This document shows, in pieces, positions 6,779 to 14,094 of a DNA stretch of 18,576 bases. The DNA lies in the NCBI GenBank assembly GCA_964451885.1, contig CAYVJW010000023.1:1-18576 (forward strand), written 5' to 3'. The DNA is from CAYVJW01 sp964451885 (GTDB lineage Bacteria > Patescibacteriota > Gracilibacteria > UBA4473). The position numbers and the translations under genes are program-made. Position 1 is the stretch's first letter. Every line of letters starts with the position of its first letter. Under the pieces are notes generated by a model. The model was not told the origin of the DNA. It saw nothing but the letters and a program-made list of their open reading frames with translations, and ran no database searches.

Positions 6779-7159
6779 ATGAAAAAAATAAAAAAAACAC
6801 CTTCCTTCTTTCTCTCCCCAACACTCCTCCCGACCATATGTTTTGTAATTTCCCTATCCATCACCGCAATAGCCTATGCCACCTACACCCCACTTCCTAC
6901 AAACAAAACACTCGGCTCCAAACTAACTCCAGAAAACTGGAACCAAGCCGCAAAGATGGTAAACGGACTAATCGACCTTTGCCCGGACGGCTCTTATTTG
7001 AGGGGGTATGATGAGAATGGGGGGAAGGTTTGTGAGGAATGGCCAGAAGGTGAAACTGCTTCCACAGCTCCAGCCACTCCTACAACCCCAGCCGCTCCCT
7101 CCGGCCCGGAGACTTGTAAGTTTGATGCCGATAAGTTTGATTCTTGTATATTTCAATAA
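6779..7159 (+). CDS. Secreted protein, Trp-Asn family member 2
   Basis: This 126-aa protein is closely related at its N-terminus to the one at 5115. It has the same MKKIKK start, a shared 'FLSPTLL', a hydrophobic segment (about 15-33) and a likely cleavage near AYA. W54-N55 is followed by 'CPDGSYLRG' (C68) and GG-x-x-C85, with the same 14- and 17-residue spacings. Its tail differs: a short Pro/Ala/Thr linker (about 92-110) and two further Cys (C113, C123). The pattern looks like one conserved N-terminal secretion and module region with exchangeable tails. The function is unknown. It has its own promoter and an almost leaderless start. Confidence 0.7.
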   Translation: MKKIKKTPSFFLSPTLLPTICFVISLSITAIAYATYTPLPTNKTLGSKLTPENWNQAAKMVNGLIDLCPDGSYLRGYDENGGKVCEEWPEGETASTAPATPTTPAAPSGPETCKFDADKFDSCIFQ

Positions 7160-7222
7160 GGATTTAATTGCCCAAATTTCAAATTATATATACCCTGTAT
7201 CTATATTAATAATTAGTACAAC

Positions 7223-7669
7223 ATAAAATCCCCTCCAAAAAAACCCAACCCCATTCCTCGCCACAGATTTGTCCCCGGATGGGGCGCACTCTGTGTCACA
7301 ATGATCATGTCTATTGGCGTGACTGTAGTATATGCTCTTAACACAGTAAATAGCGGAGACACTCTTTCCTCGGCACAGTGGAATGAGATAGTGGCGCATA
7401 TAAATGCAGAAAGTAGTGATGATTGTACTATATATACTAATCCGACCGGAGGGGACTCTCGACTCCATTACTCGTTATCTAATTGGGTGTATAATGATTA
7501 TAGTGTAGATAGTTTTTGCAGAACCAAAGAAGGAAACTCTGCAATTAGTATAAGATACACATATGCTGGAGACTCTGGCAGCGGATCATATCTAAGTAGT
7601 CCCAATAGTACAACATGGTCTACTGTAAACGGCACCCTGATCGACAAGGTGGTGTGTTGTGTTTTTTAG
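7223..7669 (+). CDS. Secreted protein, Trp-Asn family member 3 (start uncertain)
   Basis: The first ATG in frame is at 7301 and gives 122 aa, but it falls inside the hydrophobic part of the expected signal peptide. The frame stays open back to 7217 and encodes a basic N-region (KSPPKKPNPIPRHRF) before the hydrophobic core, just what a signal peptide needs. No ATG, GTG or TTG exists there; ATA at 7223 and ATT at 7253 are the only near-start codons. From the ATG at 7301 the protein has 'TLSSAQWNE' (W27), C42, C73 and a C-terminal Cys pair (C119, C120), and lacks the CPxGxYLxG part. Either a rare start codon is used, the gene has lost its start, or the protein is made from 7301 without a full signal. 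Confidence 0.5.
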   Translation: MKSPPKKPNPIPRHRFVPGWGALCVTMIMSIGVTVVYALNTVNSGDTLSSAQWNEIVAHINAESSDDCTIYTNPTGGDSRLHYSLSNWVYNDYSVDSFCRTKEGNSAISIRYTYAGDSGSGSYLSSPNSTTWSTVNGTLIDKVVCCVF

Positions 7670-8096
7670 TTCAAGTCAAAGCCGGTCTGCCTGAAATAAA
7701 TAGTGCATATCCCTCCGATAAGTCGAGTCTCAAGTCTTTTTAACTTGACCGTGTACAAACACAGGTTGTTATATTGGATTCGTTTAGAACGTTTAAAACT
7801 TTCGCCTTAATTTTTCGTAATCTTTCACTGACAATATAATACTTCAAAATTTTCTTCAATAGCCTTATATGAAGTTCTTGGCTTCGAAAAGGAGCGGAGG
7901 TTGTCCTTTCATCAGGATGCCAAACCCCTAACTCCCCCCTGTCACTCTTTCTTTAAAAATACAAATTTGGTTTATTTTTTTAACAACAAAAACTTGCTAT
8001 CCATACATTAAATACCCATACTGTAAACATAAGTTTCCAATAATTGATATCACACGCTTGTGTCTTGAAGAAGAAAAATTCATAATTCACCCAAAA
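7670..8096. other. 427-bp gap with stem-loops, no supported gene
   Basis: I find no convincing gene on either strand here. It holds the stem-loop element at 7722-7767 and a TATAAT at 7835-7840 without a good -35. There is also a small hairpin (AAAGGA 7888-7893 with TCCTTT 7904-7909) whose TCCT can instead pair with a nearby AGGA, and an A/T-rich inverted repeat (AAAAATA 7955-7961, TATTTTT 7973-7979). A weak promoter for the aldolase (TTGTGT 8058-8063, CATAAT 8081-8086, 17 bp apart) would make its mRNA almost leaderless. Confidence 0.5.
7722..7767 (+). promoter_or_regulatory. Stem-loop element B with two exclusive pairings
   Basis: Pairing 1 is GTCGAGT (7722-7728) with ACTTGAC (7743-7749), like element C. 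Pairing 2 is GACC plus GTGT (7747-7754) with ACAC plus GGTT (7759-7767, one bulged A), like element A. The two share bases 7747-7749, so they cannot form together. It lies about 50-100 bp after the stop of the gene ending at 7669. Confidence 0.4.
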
Positions 8097-9038
8097 ATGC
8101 CAATCATTCAAAACCCCCTGGAAATACTTATGGATGCTTATCATGGCGGATATGCCATTGGAGCATTCAATGCTAATAATATGGAAATAACGCAGGGGAT
8201 TGTAACAGCCCATCATGCAAAAAATGCTCCACTCATTCTCCAAATCTCTTCCGGAGCCCGGAAATACGCGAATACCGGGATGCTTATGGCGATTATTCAC
8301 AACCTTGCTAAACAATACCCGCGTCTTCCCATTATTGTACACCAAGATCACGGAGCTGATTTTGAAGTATGCAAAAGTGCTATTGAGGCCGGCTTTAACT
8401 CGGTGATGATTGATGCCTCTCATGAACCCCTGGAAAAAAACATCCAAATTACTAAAGAAGTCGTGAACTATGCCCACCCAAAAGGCGCAATCGTAGAGGC
8501 AGAACTGGGACGCCTCGGGGGAATCGAAGAACATGTGTCAGTAGATGAAAGAGATGCCCGACTCACCGATCCCGCAGAAGCCATGCAATTTGTGAAAGAA
8601 AGTGGATGCGACACTCTCGCCTGCGCTATCGGGACTTCACACGGAGCCTATAAGTTCTCAAGTGATGGAAAAGTAGATATCGACCGGGTAAAAAAACTAA
8701 CCGAAGTCCTTCCGGATGTTCCCCTCGTAATGCACGGAAGCTCATCCGTACCACAAGAATATGTCGAAGTTATAAACCAATACGGAGGAAATTTGGCGGG
8801 CGCAAAAGGGGTAAACGAAGAAACTATTTCAGAGGCCGTAAAACACGGCGTTTCTAAAGTAAATATCGACACAGACCTGCGTATCGTAATGACCGCCATA
8901 GTCCGAAAGGTTTTGGTAGAAAACCCCAAAGAATTTGACCCGCGAAAATACATAGGTCCTGCCAGAGATGAAATTCAGAAAATGGTGGAACACAAAATTG
9001 AAGTATTAGGCTCTGTAAATAAAATACGGGGAAATTGA
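8097..9038 (+). CDS. fba: Class II fructose-bisphosphate aldolase
   Basis: This is a zinc-dependent glycolytic and gluconeogenic enzyme that splits fructose-1,6-bisphosphate into DHAP and glyceraldehyde-3-phosphate in the cytoplasm. The 313-aa protein has the full class II signature: 'VHQDHG' (catalytic D84, zinc ligand H85), 'EAELG' (E135), 'GTSHGAYKF' (zinc ligand H182), 'MHGSSSV' (zinc ligand H213) and 'NIDTD' (N256, D258) for substrate binding. The length and the GAYK motif fit the short IIB group. A tagatose-bisphosphate aldolase is a less likely alternative. The frame opens at 8058, but ATG 8097 gives the natural N-terminus (MPIIQNPLEI). No Shine-Dalgarno is seen. It is a single gene, with a stem-loop at 9064-9084 after it. 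Confidence 0.93.
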   Translation: MPIIQNPLEILMDAYHGGYAIGAFNANNMEITQGIVTAHHAKNAPLILQISSGARKYANTGMLMAIIHNLAKQYPRLPIIVHQDHGADFEVCKSAIEAGFNSVMIDASHEPLEKNIQITKEVVNYAHPKGAIVEAELGRLGGIEEHVSVDERDARLTDPAEAMQFVKESGCDTLACAIGTSHGAYKFSSDGKVDIDRVKKLTEVLPDVPLVMHGSSSVPQEYVEVINQYGGNLAGAKGVNEETISEAVKHGVSKVNIDTDLRIVMTAIVRKVLVENPKEFDPRKYIGPARDEIQKMVEHKIEVLGSVNKIRGN

Positions 9039-9063
9039 GAAAAGCTAAAAATTTTTGTCGAAT

Positions 9064-9084
9064 CAGGTCCTATCTTTCGACCTG
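9064..9084 (+). terminator. Stem-loop after the aldolase gene
   Basis: CAGGTC (9064-9069) and GACCTG (9079-9084) form a perfect 6-bp stem 26 bp past the stop codon. It is followed by TAAAAA rather than T-rich sequence, so termination is uncertain. CGACCTGTAAAAA here is identical to 5793-5805. Confidence 0.4.
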
Positions 9085-9355
9085 TAAAAAGAATGGCATA
9101 TCTGCATCCGAGGCTTTAGCCTCTCTCTTTGCTAAAAAAACAAGAGATCCTATTTTTGATGCTGGATAGTTACAACAGATTTTGCCTCAACAATTGTCAT
9201 CATTAGCTGATATCAAAAAAAACCAAGTAAATATAACACTCACTCTCGCACAGGAGCAGAATGGTCCCTGATCCTGTATGTGATTTTAATATATATTATA
9301 ACATATATCTTAATGTCTTAATATATGTTTTTCATATATAATCGACGTTTGTATA

Positions 9356-9379
9356 CGGTCGAGTCAAAAGACTTGACCG
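9356..9379. terminator. Stem-loop element C
   Basis: CGGTCGAGTC (9356-9365) pairs with GACTTGACCG (9370-9379) around an AAAA loop, ten pairs with one G-T. It lies about 29 bp beyond the stop of the large minus-strand gene, so it may define that transcript's 3' end. No strong T-run follows on the minus strand. Confidence 0.5.
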
Positions 9380-9407
9380 ATCGGAAGAGCTTTAGCCCTA
9401 CGCAGAA

Positions 9408-12400
9408 TTACGGCTTACAACACTGAACACCCAAGCCATCACAATTACTCCCTCCGCCAGACCCCCCTCCAAATTTTTTACATCCTTCGCTATCAACTTT
9501 CGTGCAGATCGCTCCCTCGTCCGATCCACAGGGGTCTCCTACTTTTCCGTTTTTTATGCAACAGCGAAGGCCAGAGGCACACTTATCTTCTGTTCCTGCT
9601 ACAACGCTTTCTCCCCAGGCACAAGACACCGTGATTCCAAGTCCTGATCCAAGACATGTTCCCGTTAATTTGCTTCCATGGACACTGCCTATGCAGGGTT
9701 CGCCTTCTTTTGCCCTTTCTTCTTCTTTTTTAGGTTTTTCCTCTGTCGTTCCCCCTCCGCATTCTGCTTCCAGCTTTTCCAATTCGGCTGTTATTGCCGC
9801 TACCTCTGATTCTTTTTTAGCTACCTCTTGCTTTTTACTCTCTGTCTTTTGTTGCGCAACCGCTACGCTTGCTTCTGCTTGCTTGACCGCTTTTGCGGCT
9901 GCCGCTGTGGAGGCAGCCGCCGGGGCAGCCGCTCTTTCTTCTTTTGCAGTCTTTTGTGTTTCTTCGTCACATGTTATCTTGCCTTCGCAGAGGGCTTTTT
10001 TTGCTTTTTCTGTCTGTGGCCCCCAGTACCCATCTTCGTCAATCTCTTTTTCTACCCCTTCAGATGTCCTACATTTCTCGACCACTTTATTATATTCCTG
10101 CTGAAATTTTAAAATTTTTGACGAGCCCTTGGCCACCTCCGCCGCAAGTACCTGGATATTCACGGGGGCTCCGGGGCATTTTTCTTTGGCTTCTAATTCT
10201 TCCTTCGTGGCTCCTAGCTTCTTTTGCGCCGCTACTTTTTCCGCCTCAATGCCTGCGATTGCTTTGGCTGCGTCTGTATTAGCCTTTGTTTTACAGGCCT
10301 CTTTCTCCTTCTTCTCGAGATTCTCACATGCCGCAATGTCATCTTTCTTTTTTTTCTCAACCGCATCTAGTCTTTCTTTTTCTATGTGCGCCAGACTGCC
10401 TACTTTTGTTTTTGCCAGATCTACTGCATCTTGAGAGTCTTCAATAGACTCTCCGGCTTCCGCTGCTTCTCCCATGGCTTCAGCCTTTTTCAAGTCTCCT
10501 TGTGCTTTTTCAAGTTTTGCATTTGCTTTTGTTTTGCATTTTTCATCCTTGCACTCCGCCAATTCCTTTTGTGCCGCTTTAACGGCCTCTTCAGCCTCCT
10601 CTGCAGCCTCTTCTGCCTCTTCTATCTTTATCCATGCCGGTGGCACACAACAAAACATATCATCACCCGGACAATCCTTCTTATTAGATTCAAGCCATGT
10701 TTCCCCCGCGTCTTTCTTGCACTCCCTTTTGACACACACCCCTTTATCACTTCCGTCTTCCTCTTCCTGATCTCCACATACTGGAGCAGCCTTTTCTGTT
10801 TCTTTGAATGCCTCTTCCCGATCTTTTACGGCCGCTTGAATGCAACACCAAAGGCCCATCTCACAGTCCCTTCCCCCACTGGAAGGCCCTTCGTAATTGA
10901 CACATGGCTTTTTTGAACACACCGCTCCAGTGTCCGTACCGCAAGGGTCGTTTTCTTCCCCGTTTTCTGCACAGCATATCTTCGTCAAATCACATTGGTC
11001 TCCATCTTTCAGGTCATCGTTTCCGATAATGCCTTTTCCAAACCCGCATGCCGGTCCGGATTCGCAGTAACCGCTATATCTTCCCAGCTTTTCCTCACAT
11101 ATTTTCTTGATACAACATTTTAGTCCGCCCCCGCAATCCCTCCCTCCTGACTCAGCCGCTATCCAAGGGTCAGGGCACATTAGCATTTCCATTTCTTTAC
11201 ACTCCGCACCCTTTTCTATCCCGCAACGCCCCCCAAATTCGTCCGCAGGAGGCTTGCCCTTCCCTCTTGATTCCTTTGTTTGCCCGTCCTTTACACAACA
11301 CACCCCGGAAGCACATTTATCTCCGTCTTTTAAGTTTTCGTCTTCGATAGAACCTTTTCCAGATCCACACAATGTTCCGGATTCACAGTACCCGTTATAT
11401 CTTCCCAACTTTTCTTCGCATTTTTTCGGGGCTTCTTTCTTTCCGCAACAGTTAAACTTTCTGGGGCAATCGTCGTCTCCTTCTTCTAATGATTCTGCAG
11501 AACTGGGACAAGTGTTCCCAAAGTTACAGTCCCCGTCTCCCTTCTTTCCGCAAGAAAGCGTGGCTGCGTTTGTTTTGCTGATGCAACATGATCCAGAAGA
11601 ACATTTATTATTTCCTTCCTCGTGCCCAATGTATAATTCCCCTCCTAACTCATCACAGGTCGATATCGCCCATATATCCTGACATACCCCTTTTTCGTAT
11701 TGCCCGCACCTTGCAAGAGGTTTTCCCGTTTCCGGATCCTTTTCTTGTGTGGGAATCGGTTTTTTTTCGAAGCATTTAACATCACTGTCACTTGATTTAA
11801 CATGCCCGCACGCCCCGGGCCTCCAAAGCCCCTCATCTTCTTTAGCAAACCAATCTTTCTGCCATCCCCCTTCTGAACATTTCTCTTTTATGGATATCGA
11901 GCCTTTCGGATCCTTTTCGTCAGCTTCAAAAGCCTTTTGTATTGCATTCCCACACGCCACCATGCCGGCTTTCTTTTTCGGCTCACACCTCCCCGAACAA
12001 ATCGCCTCATACGCTGCCGCCGTTTCTCCGCCTTCCCCGGTTTTCCACATTCCGTCTTTTCCTTTTCTGGGTAGCCCGGGAAGATCTGGACACTCTACTT
12101 TGTTTTGTTCTTTATACAATAAGTATAACCTCTGAAATGTCCTCACGTCCTCGTTTACAACTTCTTCGTAAATAGTTTTTTCATTAGTCTTAAGTTTGTT
12201 AATGGCGTTTTGTAGTCCAAGATCATAAGGCTTTTTCTCACATTCCGGGATTCTTGCGAGGTTTTGTGCGATGATAGTAGATTTGGGGGAGGTGGGGGGT
12301 GGGGACGGTAGTTTTGCTCCCACAAGTTCCGTTCCGGGAAAAAGATAGCATTCCATTTCGCCGCCTGCAGCCGGAGTCTGTCGGCCGCCCCAGTAAGTAC

Positions 12401-13787
12401 ACCTGTCTTCACAGGCTTTGCCTTTATACGGCCCAACCTTTTGTTGGTTTTCTGTTGTATTCGCTTCCATTTGGGCTCGCTTAAAAGCAGATTCAAGAAG
12501 ACATTCGGATCTTGGCGTTTTTGCTTTTTTTTGGTTTATCATGTCTTCTTTGTAACAACACATCCCCGTACATGGAAAGTCTTTGGAAACGGCAACAACA
12601 AACTTTTTTCCTTCTTCATCCTTTCCCATTTCTCCGGATTTACAGGAGGCTCTACAGGTGCCAGGGATTCTCGATTTAAATAGATAATCGGGCGACGTTA
12701 CAAAACATGTCCCCCCTTCTAGTGGTTTAAGGCCTTCTGTAATACAGCACGTTAAATCCTTGTTAGAACACATGTGCGCCCTGGATTCAAATTCCTGCGA
12801 ATCAGTAATCGCTTTTTCGCCGGGGCCACATTTCCCGCGACAAGGAAAGTTTGACTGTCCCGTTTGTTTATTTATGTACCTTTTGAGTTGGCACGGATTT
12901 TCCCGCTCTCTTCTCAGCTCTCTTTCCAGTTCTGATAGTTTAATTTTGTGTTTTTTGAGAGCCGCATCAGCAGCTTCTTTGGTCTTCCCCGCAGCACCCA
13001 AGGCGGTTTTATTTTTCTCAACAGCATTTTGCTTTTTCGTTAAGACGCTTTGCATTTCTTCGAGTGTTTTTTTTGCTTCCGCATGTTTATTTCTTGCTTC
13101 GGTAAATTCGTTAATTAGCTTTTGCCAGTCTTCTTTGGCCGGCCTCATTTTATCCATCAGCTCTTTATAAGGCTTCATTATTTCTTCTTCTTCCTTTTCT
13201 ATATTTTCAAAAACCTTTAATGAAGAGCCTTTTGTAAAACATGTCCAGCTAGCTTCACAATCAAGGTATGACTTTTCAGCAATTTCCCGCGCCCATGCCG
13301 CATACTTCCAGTCCCAATATGGTCCGGGTGCAGTTTGGAATTTTATGTCTTTCTTATAAGATTTGGTTACTATAACATAAGATTTATTTTCTTTAAGAAT
13401 TGTTTCTATTTCCTCTTTGCTATACTCCGGGTAGCCTTTGTTGTCATATTTTTTTTGCAAGCTGAGATAAGCATCTTCTGCTTTCTTTTGTGCTTGTTCT
13501 CTTGTTGTTTTTTCATTTTCTTTTTGTACTACAATCGCTTTTTGGGTATCAAATGCTTTTTGAGCTTTTTGAACCTTTTTCTCCGCTTGTTTGAAGGAAT
13601 ATTTCGCGCGCCTTTCTATTTCTTCGGCGTTTAGTAGAGCATCTTCTGCTCCTTTAATATTCCCTTCAATCTTAGTTATCTCATCTTGTATTTCTTTTAC
13701 CGTCTTCGCATATGACACAGACCCCATCAAAACCCCACCCGCCACCGCCAGCAGAACCATACTCAGGATGCCCGGGATTTTTTTCAT
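9408..13787 (-). CDS. Giant exported protein with eleven six-cysteine modules, coiled coils and a peptidoglycan-binding-like domain
   Basis: The protein is 1459 aa. Residues 1-27 are a clear signal peptide (cleavage near SYA). Long Lys/Glu/Ala coiled coils cover about 30-115, 193-298, 1051-1200 and 1296-1345. Eleven modules with Cys order C-C-C-C-CC end at the pairs 347/348, 410/411, 734/735, 780/781, 830/831, 891/892, 938/939, 981/982, 1046/1047, 1409/1410 and 1456/1457. Subtypes are visible: modules 1 and 2 share C-x16-C-x3-C; 5 and 7 share 'GYCESG' and 'LKDGD'; 6, 8 and 11 share CG...GA-x-C early on, and 6 and 8 also share 'GGRDC'. Residues 412-693 hold further Cys with less clear spacing. 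About 1205-1268 resembles a PG_binding_1 domain ('ILKFQQEYN', 'DGYWGPQTEKA'). The protein is probably a disulfide-rich envelope or surface protein. No catalytic motif is seen and I know no named family for the whole protein. No Shine-Dalgarno; a weak promoter lies at 13812-13839. Confidence 0.85.
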   Translation of the reverse strand: MKKIPGILSMVLLAVAGGVLMGSVSYAKTVKEIQDEITKIEGNIKGAEDALLNAEEIERRAKYSFKQAEKKVQKAQKAFDTQKAIVVQKENEKTTREQAQKKAEDAYLSLQKKYDNKGYPEYSKEEIETILKENKSYVIVTKSYKKDIKFQTAPGPYWDWKYAAWAREIAEKSYLDCEASWTCFTKGSSLKVFENIEKEEEEIMKPYKELMDKMRPAKEDWQKLINEFTEARNKHAEAKKTLEEMQSVLTKKQNAVEKNKTALGAAGKTKEAADAALKKHKIKLSELERELRRERENPCQLKRYINKQTGQSNFPCRGKCGPGEKAITDSQEFESRAHMCSNKDLTCCITEGLKPLEGGTCFVTSPDYLFKSRIPGTCRASCKSGEMGKDEEGKKFVVAVSKDFPCTGMCCYKEDMINQKKAKTPRSECLLESAFKRAQMEANTTENQQKVGPYKGKACEDRCTYWGGRQTPAAGGEMECYLFPGTELVGAKLPSPPPTSPKSTIIAQNLARIPECEKKPYDLGLQNAINKLKTNEKTIYEEVVNEDVRTFQRLYLLYKEQNKVECPDLPGLPRKGKDGMWKTGEGGETAAAYEAICSGRCEPKKKAGMVACGNAIQKAFEADEKDPKGSISIKEKCSEGGWQKDWFAKEDEGLWRPGACGHVKSSDSDVKCFEKKPIPTQEKDPETGKPLARCGQYEKGVCQDIWAISTCDELGGELYIGHEEGNNKCSSGSCCISKTNAATLSCGKKGDGDCNFGNTCPSSAESLEEGDDDCPRKFNCCGKKEAPKKCEEKLGRYNGYCESGTLCGSGKGSIEDENLKDGDKCASGVCCVKDGQTKESRGKGKPPADEFGGRCGIEKGAECKEMEMLMCPDPWIAAESGGRDCGGGLKCCIKKICEEKLGRYSGYCESGPACGFGKGIIGNDDLKDGDQCDLTKICCAENGEENDPCGTDTGAVCSKKPCVNYEGPSSGGRDCEMGLWCCIQAAVKDREEAFKETEKAAPVCGDQEEEDGSDKGVCVKRECKKDAGETWLESNKKDCPGDDMFCCVPPAWIKIEEAEEAAEEAEEAVKAAQKELAECKDEKCKTKANAKLEKAQGDLKKAEAMGEAAEAGESIEDSQDAVDLAKTKVGSLAHIEKERLDAVEKKKKDDIAACENLEKKEKEACKTKANTDAAKAIAGIEAEKVAAQKKLGATKEELEAKEKCPGAPVNIQVLAAEVAKGSSKILKFQQEYNKVVEKCRTSEGVEKEIDEDGYWGPQTEKAKKALCEGKITCDEETQKTAKEERAAAPAAASTAAAAKAVKQAEASVAVAQQKTESKKQEVAKKESEVAAITAELEKLEAECGGGTTEEKPKKEEERAKEGEPCIGSVHGSKLTGTCLGSGLGITVSCAWGESVVAGTEDKCASGLRCCIKNGKVGDPCGSDEGAICTKVDSEGCKKFGGGSGGGSNCDGLGVQCCKP

Positions 13788-13811
13788 TTTATGTTTTATT
13801 TCTTGTGGGAT

Positions 13812-13839
13812 ATGATAGGAGGTTTTGGGGAGAAAGCAA
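13812..13839 (-). promoter_or_regulatory. Weak promoter for the giant exported protein
   Basis: On the minus strand TTGCTT (13834-13839) and TATCAT (13812-13817) are 16 bp apart. The start codon is 24 bp further on. The -35 box is poor. Confidence 0.35.
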
Positions 13840-13849
13840 TGACTTACAT

Positions 13850-13881
13850 TTGATTTATTGTAAACAATATTCTATAATTGT
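13850..13881 (+). promoter_or_regulatory. Toxin-antitoxin promoter with overlapping half-sites
   Basis: TTGATT (13850-13855) and TATAAT (13873-13878) have 17-bp spacing. The ATG at 13885 falls at the expected transcription start, so the mRNA is probably leaderless. ATTGT (13857-13861), ACAAT (13864-13868) and ATTGT (13877-13881) form inverted half-sites around the spacer and -10, a natural place for antitoxin autorepression. Confidence 0.6.
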
Positions 13882-13884
13882 CCC

Positions 13885-14094
13885 ATGTTGGCAAACACGT
13901 ATTCGGTTTCGAACGATAAAGTAATCATTCCTCTTAATGATCTAATTCAAATTTTAGACAACGGCGCTTTTTCCTTTCAGCTGAAAGGAAAAAAGCTTGA
14001 ATTACACGAAATAGACCGTGAACTGCAAATTATTGCTGCCTATAAAGAAGCAAAAAATGCTCCAGAGTCAGACTTTGTTGAGTTGTCACGATGA
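13885..14094 (+). CDS. Antitoxin of a RelE/ParE-type pair
   Basis: This 69-aa acidic/basic mixed protein precedes, and overlaps by 4 nt (ATGA), a RelE/ParE-like toxin gene. Its N-terminal part (VSNDKVIIPLNDLIQILD) could form a small DNA-binding beta-helix unit. The C-terminal part (HEIDRELQIIAAYKEAKNA) looks like the helical arm that wraps a toxin. I do not recognise the exact antitoxin family. The role is inferred from gene order, size, overlap and the half-sites over the promoter. The start codon sits at the predicted transcription start. Confidence 0.68.
   Translation: MLANTYSVSNDKVIIPLNDLIQILDNGAFSFQLKGKKLELHEIDRELQIIAAYKEAKNAPESDFVELSR

Larger units (their letters stand above)
9039..9407. 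other. 369-bp gap with stem-loops and a possible gene remnant
   Basis: No intact gene is supported. Several stem-loops are present: CAGGTC/GACCTG (9064-9069, 9079-9084), GAGGCT/AGCCTC (9110-9115, 9118-9123) and element C (9356-9379). Around 9223-9290 the DNA resembles the Trp-Asn coding region of the gene ending at 7669 (shared GTAAATA, then an ACACTC...GCACAG...AATGG pattern) but is broken by stops, so it may be a decayed copy. The stretch 9285-9345 is very A/T rich. Confidence 0.5.

Noticed and set aside
7869..7931. 20-codon ORF after a TATAAT box, possible leader peptide
   Set aside because: Too short, no Shine-Dalgarno, no relation to the aldolase and no conserved residues to judge by.
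7980..8534. 184-aa minus-strand ORF opposite the aldolase
   Set aside because: The aldolase frame on the plus strand has all catalytic motifs; this reading is a by-product.
9502..13170. Several plus-strand ORFs of 60-200 aa across the giant gene
   Set aside because: They are Ser/Pro/Phe/Cys-rich mirror frames of the Lys/Glu/Ala coiled coils and Cys modules on the minus strand.
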